64,000 bases of DNA, from positions 1 through 64,000 of the forward strand of contig JAYRWY010000003.1 in assembly GCA_041917755.1 (NCBI GenBank). Reading direction: 5' to 3'. The DNA is from RGZA01 sp041917755 (lineage in GTDB: Bacteria; Pseudomonadota; Alphaproteobacteria; UBA9219; RGZA01). A model generated the notes under the pieces. It worked only from the letters and a program-made list of their open reading frames with translations, was not told where the DNA came from and did no database searches. This document shows positions 54,777 to 63,167 of the stretch, piece by piece. The position numbers and the translations under genes are program-made. Positions within the stretch are counted from its first letter, which is position 1. The number at the start of each line of letters is the position of its first letter.

Positions 54777-55816
54777 TGGCAAATTTAGCAGCCGATGACC
54801 GCCCCTATGCGGGTGCGGAATGGCAAGAAAACGCATTTATTGTTGATGCCCAGGCTTTGGAAGCCTTTGGTTGCATGGCCATTGGCCTTGCTGACGGTCA
54901 TGTCAGCTTGCGGTTGCTTGGTAAGCCAGAAACCGAACTATGTCCGACCATTGCCGCGCATAAAAATGGTCTGTCTGGTTTGGTGGTTGCCCCAAATGGC
55001 AAGGCGTTTATTTCCATGGGCGAAGATGGTCGCGTGGTGCGCATACTGCCCGATGGAACAACCCAGCAAATACTGCATATCGAAAAAGCATGGTTTGAGC
55101 AAATCGCTGTGCATGCAGATGCAGGCTTAATTGCTGTGAGCTATAAAAAAACAGTCATCGTATTTGATGAGCAGGGTAAGGTGCGCGCAGAGTTCGCCAA
55201 TCACCCAAGCACAGTTCAAGGCATTTCATTTGATACAAAGGGAAAACGGATTGCCGCCAGCCATTATGGCGGGGTCAGTTTATGGTGGGTAAATGGCGAA
55301 GTAGGGCAGGTTCCGCAACGCTTGAATTGGAAAGGCTCGCACCTTTCCATCGCATGGTCGCCCAATGGCAAATATCTTCTCACTTCCATGCAGGAAAACA
55401 CCCTGCATGGCTGGCGTACGCCAGATTTTGCTGATTTTCAAATGAGTGGCTATGCCATAAAACCCAAATCATTCGGCTGGTCACAGGATAACCGTTGGCT
55501 TGCCAGCTCAGGCTCGCCAGGTATTGTATGTTGGGACTGCGGCGGTAAAGGCCCTATGGGTAAGCCTGCAACTGTCCTTGCCCAAGACTGCGAGGATATT
55601 ACCACGCGTGTGGCGTGCCATCCTTCACTTGATTTGGTCGCGGCGGGAACACTGGGCGGCGATGTATACATGGCGCGGTTTCAAGATGACCGCATCGTGC
55701 GTTTAAAAACCAACAGCAAGAGCGAGATAACAACCTTGCGTTGGAGTGATAACGGCCAGACATTATTAGGCGGCTGCGAAGATGGCTCTGCCTATGCGTG
55801 GGTCTTTTCAGATTAA
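54776..55816 (+). CDS. WD40 repeat protein
   Basis: The 346-residue protein consists of six or seven WD40-type blades, e.g. HKNGLSGLVVAPNGKAFISM, STVQGISFDTKGKRIAASHY, HLSIAWSPNGKYLLTSMQEN and EITTLRWSDNGQTLLGGCED. No signal peptide, so it is a cytoplasmic beta-propeller, probably a protein-binding platform. It is coupled to the SixA-type gene and ends in a four-base overlap with ygfZ. Partner unknown. Confidence 0.82.
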   Translation: MANLAADDRPYAGAEWQENAFIVDAQALEAFGCMAIGLADGHVSLRLLGKPETELCPTIAAHKNGLSGLVVAPNGKAFISMGEDGRVVRILPDGTTQQILHIEKAWFEQIAVHADAGLIAVSYKKTVIVFDEQGKVRAEFANHPSTVQGISFDTKGKRIAASHYGGVSLWWVNGEVGQVPQRLNWKGSHLSIAWSPNGKYLLTSMQENTLHGWRTPDFADFQMSGYAIKPKSFGWSQDNRWLASSGSPGIVCWDCGGKGPMGKPATVLAQDCEDITTRVACHPSLDLVAAGTLGGDVYMARFQDDRIVRLKTNSKSEITTLRWSDNGQTLLGGCEDGSAYAWVFSD

Positions 55817-56685
55817 GCTGCCGGCTCAAAAATCTTTTGCTTCACATAATCAGGAACGCGTACATCAAAGGTCGTGCCATGGTGTACCACCATCCGCTTT
55901 TCTTCGATGAAGGGTTTGATTTTTTCCAATTGAAATAATCCAAGCCCGTAATCCTTGCCAATCGCCATGACGCGGCCAACACTATAGCCTTCATGCAAAA
56001 TATCATGATGCCGCTCTGGCGGTAATCCTTCGAATTTAAAGGGTAAATAGCGTTTTTTGATAAGGCCACGGTAGCGGGTGCGGGCAGTTAATTCCTGCCC
56101 CATATAGCAACCCTTGCTCCAGCTGATTGCGTTCAGAGTATCAAAATTCAACTCAAGCAATGTGGCGATACCGTTTTCAATTTCAAACGAACCCTCGGCA
56201 ACGCCATGCTTATATCGATGTTCTTTATAATCATCTTCTTCACGGTTGGTGGGGATCCTAGCCGCATTATCTTTTCTGATGATTATCCGCTCGCCTAGTT
56301 CCGGTAAGCGTGGATCTGCATATGCAATTGCCTCGTTGCTTGGAGCGCCCCAACATGCAAAGACTGAGAAGTGGCTGCGAGGATCCTCAATATTGATTTG
56401 AGAACGCATTTTATAAAACAGCAAACGGCGGATTAATTCGTTGGCTTGCGCTGCATCGCAATCCAGCAATAAATAATCGTCTTGCGGCACGACAAAAAAA
56501 TCGAACAGGTACTTTCCCTGCGGCGTAAGGAAGGCGGTATAGAGCGGTTTGCCATCTACCGCTAGTTGAATGTCCTGGCTAATTAGCCCCTGAAGGAAGG
56601 TGAATCTGTCCGGTCCCACGATACGCAGGACGTTACGATTGCTTAAAAGGGCGGTTTTTGTGGCACCATTCATGGCTTTTGACAT
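55813..56685 (-). CDS. ygfZ: YgfZ/GcvT folate-binding protein
   Basis: The 290-residue protein resembles YgfZ/IBA57, which helps assemble and repair Fe-S clusters in a folate-dependent way. It has the N-terminal RIVGPDRFTFLQGLISQDI and the signature WSKGCYMGQELTARTRY with the conserved Cys. Spacing to the divergent GT9 gene is 29 bp. Confidence 0.9.
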   Translation of the reverse strand: MSKAMNGATKTALLSNRNVLRIVGPDRFTFLQGLISQDIQLAVDGKPLYTAFLTPQGKYLFDFFVVPQDDYLLLDCDAAQANELIRRLLFYKMRSQINIEDPRSHFSVFACWGAPSNEAIAYADPRLPELGERIIIRKDNAARIPTNREEDDYKEHRYKHGVAEGSFEIENGIATLLELNFDTLNAISWSKGCYMGQELTARTRYRGLIKKRYLPFKFEGLPPERHHDILHEGYSVGRVMAIGKDYGLGLFQLEKIKPFIEEKRMVVHHGTTFDVRVPDYVKQKIFEPAA

Positions 56686-56714
56686 AGCGCAGTTTTGTCG
56701 TCTATCAAAGGGGT

Positions 56715-57632
56715 ATGGTTTACAGGCCTAAAAAATTATTGTTCATAACATCCAATCGTTTGGGCGATGCTGTCTTATCGACAGGCATCCTTGCCAAAGC
56801 AATTGAGCATTATGAACCAACAGAAGTCACGATTGCGTGTGGCCCAATCCCTGCGCCTCTGTTTGCTGCGGTTCCCAAGCTTAAACGCATTATCATTCTG
56901 GATAAGCAAGAAGGTGGCTTGCATTGGGTAAAGTTATGGCAGCAAGTGTTCCCCCAATTATGGAACGTAGCCATTGATCTGCGTAATTCCATTGTTTCCT
57001 ATTTGATATTCAGTAAAAAGACATTCCGCTTTACTCAAGGCGATGAGTATAAGCATAAATCGGTTCAGCTTGCCGACATGATGCAACTCAATGATGCTCC
57101 CTATAATAAAATTTGGCTGAACAAAGAAGCCCAAGAACTTGCACAAACCACACTATATGAAGGTGATCCGGTATTGGCATTGTGCCCAACGGCAAATTGG
57201 CAACCTAAAACATGGCCTGCCGACAGATTTATCGAGGTTGCGTTGCGCTTACCATTCCAGCGTATTGCTGTATTCGGTGCAGAGCATGAACGCCCACAGG
57301 CCATGCCAATAATTGAAACATTACGCAAAACATTTGATGTCATTGATCTGGTTGGTAAGACCGACCCGCTAGAGGCCGCCGCCTGTCTGGCGCGTTGCCA
57401 ATTATGCATTGCCAATGACTCAGGCCTGATGCATATCGCGGCCGCGATGGGCACTCCTACGCTAGGTTTATTTGGCCCCAGCAGTGATACGGAATACGCG
57501 CCGCATGGCCCGCGTACGGCATTAGTTCGCGGCGCTGATTTCGACAGTCTGGAAAACCTTGATGAGCCCTTTGATTTGATGAAGGCCATTACGATTGATG
57601 CCGTCGTTAATGCTGCTAAAAAGCTGATATAA
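56715..57632 (+). CDS. GT9 family glycosyltransferase (heptosyltransferase-like)
   Basis: The 305-residue protein has a two-Rossmann GT-B fold with N-terminal LFITSNRLGDAVLSTGILAK, the middle LCPTANWQPKTWPADRF, and the C-terminal LCIANDSGLMHIAAAMGTPT plus LFGPSSDTEYAPHGP. Family 9 enzymes transfer heptose or related sugars to LPS core. The exact donor is not readable. It starts just after AAAGGGGT. It stands before a thiamine riboswitch and is not part of that unit. Confidence 0.87.
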   Translation: MVYRPKKLLFITSNRLGDAVLSTGILAKAIEHYEPTEVTIACGPIPAPLFAAVPKLKRIIILDKQEGGLHWVKLWQQVFPQLWNVAIDLRNSIVSYLIFSKKTFRFTQGDEYKHKSVQLADMMQLNDAPYNKIWLNKEAQELAQTTLYEGDPVLALCPTANWQPKTWPADRFIEVALRLPFQRIAVFGAEHERPQAMPIIETLRKTFDVIDLVGKTDPLEAAACLARCQLCIANDSGLMHIAAAMGTPTLGLFGPSSDTEYAPHGPRTALVRGADFDSLENLDEPFDLMKAITIDAVVNAAKKLI

Positions 57633-57690
57633 ATCGGGCTTTGGCCTATTTCCTTTGACAAAAAACCTCATTCAACGCATCTTCTACCCA

Positions 57691-57766
57691 TTCCAAGAGG
57701 TGCCTTATAAAAGGCTGAGAAATACTCTTAGAACCTGATCCGGGTTATGCTGGCGGAGGGATGGAA
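57691..57766 (+). promoter_or_regulatory. TPP riboswitch
   Basis: The aptamer shows the THI-box marks: AGAGGTGCC, GGCTGAGAAATAC, and CCTGATCCGGGTTATGCTGGCGGAGGGA. It ends about 55 bp before thiC. C-run 57781-57786 could pair with the AGGGGA ribosome site at 57811-57816, which would allow translational control. Thiamine diphosphate binding should turn thiC off. Confidence 0.95.
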
Positions 57767-57821
57767 TTAAAAAACGTATTCCCCCCAACGCTGTCTTGCC
57801 CGTAACCAAAAGGGGATAGCT

Positions 57822-59630
57822 ATGCTCGATAATACCAATGACCTAACGGTTACCACTGGTGCGTTTCCATCATCACGCAAAGTTTATGTGGAAGGCGATC
57901 GTTACAAAGATGTGCGCGTTGCCATGCGCGAGATAGACCTTGCCCCCGAAAGCAAAGAAGAACCCATGCGTGTCTATGACACATCGGGTGCATATTCTGA
58001 TCCCAGCATTCAAATCGATATTCAAAAAGGCCTACCTGCCTTGCGCCGTGAATGGATTATGCAACGCGGTGACGTTGAGGTCGTTGAAGGTCGCGCCCGT
58101 AAGCCAGAAGATGATGGCTTGGCGGCAGGGGAAACATTGAAGGTTGCCCAGTTTGACCGTACAAATATCCCCGTATTGCGCGCAAAGAACGGCAAAGCGG
58201 TCACGCAATTGGCCTATGCACGCGCGGGTATTGTAACCCCGGAAATGGAATATGTAGCCATCCGTGAAAATATTGGCCGCAAACAGAAATTGAAAGAAGC
58301 CGAAGATAAGGGTGAACGTTTTGGCGCTAACATTCCTGACTTTGTAACACCAGAATTTGTTCGTGATGAAATTGCAGCTGGCCGCGCGATTATTCCGAAT
58401 AATATCAACCACCCTGAATCCGAGCCGATGATTATCGGCCGTAATTTCTTGGTCAAAATTAACGCCAATATTGGTAACTCGGCCGTTGCATCAACCGTTG
58501 CCGAAGAAGTTGAAAAAATGGTGTGGTCCATTCGCTGGGGCGCCGATACCGTGATGGATTTATCAACGGGTCGTCACATCCACACCACGCGTGAATGGAT
58601 TATCCGTAATTCACCTGTTGCAATTGGCACGGTGCCTATTTATCAGGCTTTGGAAAAAGTAAATGGCAAAGCTGAAGATTTAACGTGGGAAATCTTCCGC
58701 GATACCTTGATAGAACAATGCGAACAGGGCGTAGACTACTTCACCATCCATGCTGGTGTGCGTTTGGCATATATTCCGCTTACTGCAAAACGCGTCACAG
58801 GTATTGTTTCGCGTGGCGGCAGTATCATGGCGAAGTGGTGCCTCGCTCATCACAAAGAAAACTTCCTCTATACCCATTTTGAGGAAATCTGCCAGTTGCT
58901 GAAACAATATGATGTTGCGTTCTCCTTGGGTGATGGCTTGCGTCCTGGCTCAACCGCAGATGCAAATGATGCCGCGCAGTTTGGCGAATTGGAAACGTTG
59001 GGCGAGCTAACAAAGATTGCATGGAAGCATGATTGCCAAGTCATGATTGAAGGCCCTGGCCATGTTCCAATGCACAAAATCAAAGAAAATATGGACAAGC
59101 AATTGGAAGTATGTGGCGAGGCCCCGTTCTATACCCTTGGGCCCCTCACAACCGATATTGCACCGGGTTATGACCATATTACCTCGGCGATTGGTGCGGC
59201 GATGATTGGCTGGTTTGGCACCGCCATGCTTTGCTATGTTACGCCCAAGGAGCATTTGGGTCTGCCTAACCGCGATGATGTGAAAGTCGGCGTGGTAACA
59301 TACAAAATTGCTGCTCACGCAGCAGATTTGGCAAAGGGTCATCCTGGCGCACGCCTACGTGATGATGCGTTGTCACGTGCACGCTTTGAATTCCGCTGGA
59401 AGGATCAGTTTAATCTATCACTTGATCCAGACACAGCCAGCTCATTCCATGATGAAACACTGCCAGCAGAAGGCGCAAAACTTGCACATTTCTGCTCCAT
59501 GTGTGGTCCTAAATTCTGTTCCATGAAGATTTCAACTGAAATCCGCGAAATGGCAGAAAAGGGCATGGATGAAAAATCACAGGAATTCCGTAAAAAAGGT
59601 AGCGAGATTTACCACGACGCTGCCGAGTAG
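57822..59630 (+). CDS. thiC: Phosphomethylpyrimidine synthase ThiC
   Basis: The 602-residue radical SAM enzyme turns aminoimidazole ribotide into the thiamine pyrimidine. Key blocks are NINHPESEPMIIGRNFLVKI, GADTVMDLSTGRHIHTTREW, and EGPGHVPMHKI. The C-terminal cluster motif CSMCGPKFCSM is intact. The TPP riboswitch stands in the leader and an AGGGGA site 6 nt before the ATG. It is followed 12 bp later by pabB-pabC. Confidence 0.97.
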   Translation: MLDNTNDLTVTTGAFPSSRKVYVEGDRYKDVRVAMREIDLAPESKEEPMRVYDTSGAYSDPSIQIDIQKGLPALRREWIMQRGDVEVVEGRARKPEDDGLAAGETLKVAQFDRTNIPVLRAKNGKAVTQLAYARAGIVTPEMEYVAIRENIGRKQKLKEAEDKGERFGANIPDFVTPEFVRDEIAAGRAIIPNNINHPESEPMIIGRNFLVKINANIGNSAVASTVAEEVEKMVWSIRWGADTVMDLSTGRHIHTTREWIIRNSPVAIGTVPIYQALEKVNGKAEDLTWEIFRDTLIEQCEQGVDYFTIHAGVRLAYIPLTAKRVTGIVSRGGSIMAKWCLAHHKENFLYTHFEEICQLLKQYDVAFSLGDGLRPGSTADANDAAQFGELETLGELTKIAWKHDCQVMIEGPGHVPMHKIKENMDKQLEVCGEAPFYTLGPLTTDIAPGYDHITSAIGAAMIGWFGTAMLCYVTPKEHLGLPNRDDVKVGVVTYKIAAHAADLAKGHPGARLRDDALSRARFEFRWKDQFNLSLDPDTASSFHDETLPAEGAKLAHFCSMCGPKFCSMKISTEIREMAEKGMDEKSQEFRKKGSEIYHDAAE

Positions 59631-59642
59631 TAGCAACGCGCC

Positions 59643-61427
59643 ATGACTTTTATCCTTCTTGATAACACCAAAGATGAAGGTGAAGGCTCATGGTTGTTCG
59701 AAAATCCAATTGAGATTATAAAAGCAGACAATCCTGTTGAGGTCGCCGCGGCACTCGGAAAGCTAGAAGCTGCTGATAAGAACGGCCTGTTTGCAGCCGG
59801 TTTTTTTGCATTTGAACTGGCATATGTGATGGAGCCATCGCTTGCATCTTTATTGCCGGAACAACGTGAAACGCCATTAATCTGGTTTGGCGTATTCAAA
59901 TCACGAAAGAAACTATCTTCAGCTGAAGCAAATGCATTTCTTAGTCAAAAAGCAACAAGTGATGCGCAAGTTTCTCTGCTCAAGCCACAATGGTCACTGG
60001 ATGATTATACAGAGCGATTTAATAAAGCCCGTGATGCTATCCTGTCTGGTGAAGTATATCAGCTAAACCTTACCTTTAAAACGTCGTTTGATTGTATTGG
60101 TGATGCAATCAGTCTTTATCTCAAGCTTCGCTTGCAACAAGCTGTATCTTTTGGTGCGTATATTGATGCTCCAGAATTCAAAGTACTGTCACTGTCGCCC
60201 GAATTATTCATCAGACAAAATGGGCTGGAGATTGAAACGCGCCCAATGAAAGGGACTGCTCCTCGCGCATATCTTCCCCAAGACGACAGGCAGGTTGCAC
60301 TGGCTTTGGCAGCTGATGTGAAATCACAAGCCGAAAACCTCATGATTGTTGATTTAATGCGCAATGACATCGGACGCATTGCCGAACATCATAGCGTTAA
60401 GGTGCATAATTTATTCGAGGTTGAAACCTATAAAACACTCCATCAAATGATATCTACGGTACGTGCAACCTTAAAACCAAATATCCGTTTGCATGACTTG
60501 CTAAAGGCATTGTTCGCACCCGGCTCTGTAGTGGGGGCGCCAAAAATTCAGGCGATGAAACTTATCCGTCAATTGGAGCAATCTCCGCGAGGCGTATATT
60601 GTGGCGCAATTGGTATGATGGGGCAGGGACAAAAAGTATTTAATGTCGCAATCCGTACAGCCGTATTATATCCTAGCGATAATAAATATCGTGGCGAGAT
60701 GGGTGTGGGCAGTGGTGTTGTCTATGACTCTATTGCCAATCATGAATACGAGGAATGCCTACTCAAAACAAAGTTTTTTACACAAGATGCCGAACCTTTT
60801 GGTCTTATCGAAACGCTACGGTTTGATAAGGGCAGGGGATATTACCTTCTTGATCGGCATTTGGAGCGGCTGGCAGGATCTGCTGCTTATTTCAATATAC
60901 CCTTTGATATCAATGTTATTCGTGATGCTTTATTGGCTCATAGTGCTGCATGTGATGTCCTGCACTTGCGCGTTCGCGTATGTCTATCGGCAAATGGGAT
61001 GCTTGATATTCAATCTACACCATTAGCAAATGACGCTTTAAGCCAAACCGTTAAATTCATTATCTCTGATCAACCTATCCATAGTGCAAATATCCATTTG
61101 TATCATAAAACAACTGCGCGGCAGTTTTTAGATGAGCCATGTCAACGATATAAAGAAACAACTGGCTGCGATGAAGTTGTATATATCAATCAACGGGGCG
61201 AGCTTACACAAGGTAGCTATATGAACCTGTTCCTGGAACAACATGATGGTACTTATCTAACGCCGCCTCTGACTTCTGGTTTATTGCCCGGAACTTTTAG
61301 GGCGGAGTTTATGTCTACTCACTGTGTAATTGAAAAAATACTCTACCCATCCGACATTGCTTCCGCAAAAGCGGTATATCTGGGTAATTCCGTTCGCGGC
61401 TTACTGAAAGCAATCCATATTCAATAG
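59643..61427 (+). CDS. pabBC: Fused aminodeoxychorismate synthase I / aminodeoxychorismate lyase
   Basis: The 594-residue protein combines PabB (about 1-355) with RPMKGTAPRAYLPQDDR, GSVVGAPKIQAMKLIRQLE and GEMGVGSGVVYDS, and a class IV aminotransferase PabC domain (about 365-594) with GYYLLDRHLERL, the PLP lysine region LYHKTTARQF, and LTQGSYMNLFLE. It makes 4-aminobenzoate from chorismate for folate synthesis, with ammonia from a PabA not in the window. It lies 12 bp from thiC and may fall under the same riboswitch if transcription continues. Confidence 0.93.
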   Translation: MTFILLDNTKDEGEGSWLFENPIEIIKADNPVEVAAALGKLEAADKNGLFAAGFFAFELAYVMEPSLASLLPEQRETPLIWFGVFKSRKKLSSAEANAFLSQKATSDAQVSLLKPQWSLDDYTERFNKARDAILSGEVYQLNLTFKTSFDCIGDAISLYLKLRLQQAVSFGAYIDAPEFKVLSLSPELFIRQNGLEIETRPMKGTAPRAYLPQDDRQVALALAADVKSQAENLMIVDLMRNDIGRIAEHHSVKVHNLFEVETYKTLHQMISTVRATLKPNIRLHDLLKALFAPGSVVGAPKIQAMKLIRQLEQSPRGVYCGAIGMMGQGQKVFNVAIRTAVLYPSDNKYRGEMGVGSGVVYDSIANHEYEECLLKTKFFTQDAEPFGLIETLRFDKGRGYYLLDRHLERLAGSAAYFNIPFDINVIRDALLAHSAACDVLHLRVRVCLSANGMLDIQSTPLANDALSQTVKFIISDQPIHSANIHLYHKTTARQFLDEPCQRYKETTGCDEVVYINQRGELTQGSYMNLFLEQHDGTYLTPPLTSGLLPGTFRAEFMSTHCVIEKILYPSDIASAKAVYLGNSVRGLLKAIHIQ

Positions 61428-61496
61428 GTCAGCTTTTTCAAAAAATGCCAGTATTTATTGCATGAATCATATATAATACAATTCCTATCAATGCAC

Positions 61497-61526
61497 TTGA
61501 CAATATAAAGCGGCTTTTTCTATACT
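61497..61526 (+). promoter_or_regulatory. Near-consensus sigma-70 promoter
   Basis: TTGACA (61497-61502) and TATACT (61521-61526) are 18 bp apart. The -35 is perfect and the -10 has one difference from TATAAT. Transcription would start near 61533, at the first hairpin of the structured stretch. Confidence 0.75.
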
Positions 61527-61532
61527 CAGCGC

Positions 61533-61830
61533 ATTGATTACTTACAGCGTAATCAATCGTGGGATTTGAGGGTCAGCTTGCAACCACGTTAAAAATTGCT
61601 AAAGCGCTATGGCTAGGGGGCAAGTGAACCCCGATTGGTAAAAGCGTACCGCTTTTCCCGCTGCTGTAGTCCCTACAGATTGCAAAGTTTCATCAGCCAA
61701 GCATTCTGCATTCTAGGACAACAGCACGGCGTTTTGAACATTTCAAAAATCCGTTTTGTTAAATGCGTAGCCTAACGCGGCCTATTGGCTTGCGTGTGGT
61801 CATAGTGATTACAACCATGCAACGGAATAA
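61533..61830 (+). ncRNA. Candidate structured RNA or long leader, class unknown
   Basis: The 406-bp gap between pabBC and the next gene holds, after the promoter, a 9-bp hairpin (ATTGATTAC/GTAATCAAT, 61533-61557). A four-way junction follows: TGGCT (61610-61614) pairs with AGCCA (61695-61699) and encloses three hairpins, GGGG/CCCC at 61616-61632, AAAAGCG/CGCTTTT at 61640-61656 and CTGTAG/CTACAG at 61664-61678. A 7-bp hairpin TTTTGAA/TTCAAAA is at 61732-61748. No good terminator precedes the next ATG at 61834, so it may be the leader of that gene. I cannot place it in a known family. Confidence 0.55.
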
Positions 61831-61833
61831 GAT

Positions 61834-62115
61834 ATGTCAGAACCGAATTATACTTACCGCCCAACCTTAAGCGAAGTATTAAACATCGCATTTTCAGCCG
61901 AGCGCATAGTCATCGATCCGATTGTGCCAGATGATCTACCCAGCCCTCCAAAGCCAAGCACAATAGGCCTAATTGTGCGTGGTATTGCGCGTTATGCAGG
62001 GTTTTATGAGGCATTAAAACCCCCCGCTGTGGATCCAATTGCGGCGGCTTTGTCTGATCCAAGTCGTCCGCTAACGTTAAGCCAAGCTGTTCAACTGGGG
62101 CTTCGTCAGGGGTAA
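61834..62115 (+). CDS. Small unknown protein behind a structured leader
   Basis: A 93-residue soluble protein (MSEPNYTYRPTLSEVLNIAF...), with a Pro-rich centre (PDDLPSPPKPS) and a C-terminal helix-like LTLSQAVQLGLRQG. No membrane segment or motif. GGAAT precedes the ATG. It lies 6 bp before the next gene, so both form one unit with the structured RNA as a possible common leader. Not recognised. Confidence 0.6.
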   Translation: MSEPNYTYRPTLSEVLNIAFSAERIVIDPIVPDDLPSPPKPSTIGLIVRGIARYAGFYEALKPPAVDPIAAALSDPSRPLTLSQAVQLGLRQG

Positions 62116-62121
62116 CACATT

Positions 62122-62685
62122 ATGGTACAGCAATCGACAGTGTTACGTGTTCAAACAGCTAGCAGTACGCGTCCATCCATTAGCCCTGTTGAACAGGCCG
62201 TTCGGCTGGTCGTGTTGGATTTCAATCCGCGTTGGACCATTTCTACAATCGACATATACGGCGAAGTGGGCCCAGGTTGGATTAAAGGCCCTGAATGTGA
62301 CTACCCGGCAATTTTCCAAGAATATGCTGGGCGATATCGCATAGAGCGTTTCCGTGAGGAAATCGAAGCACTTGGTGGTAAGTTCTTCCTAAAGCCTGAC
62401 TTGGATGAATGTGAGGATAATCCACTTATCTGGAGTGAAGCAGGGCTATCTGTGCCTGTAGCAAATGGTATCGATGACGCTGACCATGTTGCTTCTGTTG
62501 TGCAAAGCATCAGCTTGGCAGCGGAGCAATCAGAGCTATTTACAATCGGCAGCATCCCTAGCATCCGCAATCCGCAAGCCAAGATTGAAACCGTAAAGCG
62601 TGAGAATACCAAAGCCATATGGCGCCAAAAATGGCGCGGTAGCTGGCGTGGAGGCGAGTTATTGCCATCCAACAAATATGGCTAA
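62122..62685 (+). CDS. Unknown soluble protein
   Basis: A 187-residue protein with a mixed alpha/beta look: LVVLDFNPRWTISTIDIYGE, YRIERFREEIEALGGKFFLK and a basic, Trp-rich end (IWRQKWRGSWRGGELLPSNK). No signal peptide or known catalytic motif. It follows the 93-residue gene by 6 bp and is convergent with the next, with a 4-bp gap. Family not recognised. Confidence 0.65.
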   Translation: MVQQSTVLRVQTASSTRPSISPVEQAVRLVVLDFNPRWTISTIDIYGEVGPGWIKGPECDYPAIFQEYAGRYRIERFREEIEALGGKFFLKPDLDECEDNPLIWSEAGLSVPVANGIDDADHVASVVQSISLAAEQSELFTIGSIPSIRNPQAKIETVKRENTKAIWRQKWRGSWRGGELLPSNKYG

Positions 62686-62689
62686 AAAT

Positions 62690-63064
62690 TTATAGTGAAT
62701 TAGTTCTTGGCTTGAAGCGGGCATCAAACACGCCACGCACAGCATCATGAGCAACCTGTTTTGGATTGCCTACATGGTTGTAGCTGTAGGGGGTGTTTTT
62801 TACATTCAATACGATATCAAAGCTTCCTGCTTTATCTGCACTGTGAACAGAAATCTCCAGATTATCGGAATTGTGCAATTGTCTAAAAGACTTGCTGGCT
62901 TTTAGTTTTTCTAACAACTCAGGATATAGGCCATAGATCGCATCCTGCGTTACTTCTTGTCCAGCGACCTGAAAGCTCATCTTGATAGACGCAATTCTGG
63001 TATGGGTTGGATTATCCCATTTAATGTCTTCACGAATTTCACTCATCGAATAATCGACAGCCAT
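62690..63064 (-). CDS. Unknown small protein
   Basis: A 124-residue soluble protein with alternating strands (TRIASIKMSFQVAGQEVTQD, LEISVHSADKAGSFDIVLNV) and a basic end. An AGGAG site precedes the ATG by 6 nt. A strong terminator lies between it and the upstream minus-strand gene, so it should have its own promoter. Not recognised. Confidence 0.65.
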   Translation of the reverse strand: MAVDYSMSEIREDIKWDNPTHTRIASIKMSFQVAGQEVTQDAIYGLYPELLEKLKASKSFRQLHNSDNLEISVHSADKAGSFDIVLNVKNTPYSYNHVGNPKQVAHDAVRGVFDARFKPRTNSL

Positions 63065-63113
63065 ACAAGCTCCTGTTTGGTGATTTCGCTAAATTACCCC
63101 ATAATATTGAAAC

Positions 63114-63142
63114 TAAAAAACCCCGCGAAAAGCGGGGTTTTT
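63114..63142. terminator. Strong bidirectional terminator
   Basis: ACCCCGC and GCGGGGT pair around a GAAAA loop, with A-runs before and T-runs after, so it works as an intrinsic terminator on both strands. On the minus strand it ends the gene at 63168; there is no plus-strand gene directly before it. Confidence 0.88.
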
Positions 63143-63167
63143 GAATGGGTTAGACGTAGTTTTTAAA

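Noticed and set aside
61610..61700. Cobalamin riboswitch or RNase P RNA
   Set aside because: Short stretches (GTGAA, GGTAAAAGCGTACCGC, CTGTAG) look similar, but the B12-box order, the RNase P GAGGAAAGTCC block and the ACAGAA block are missing.
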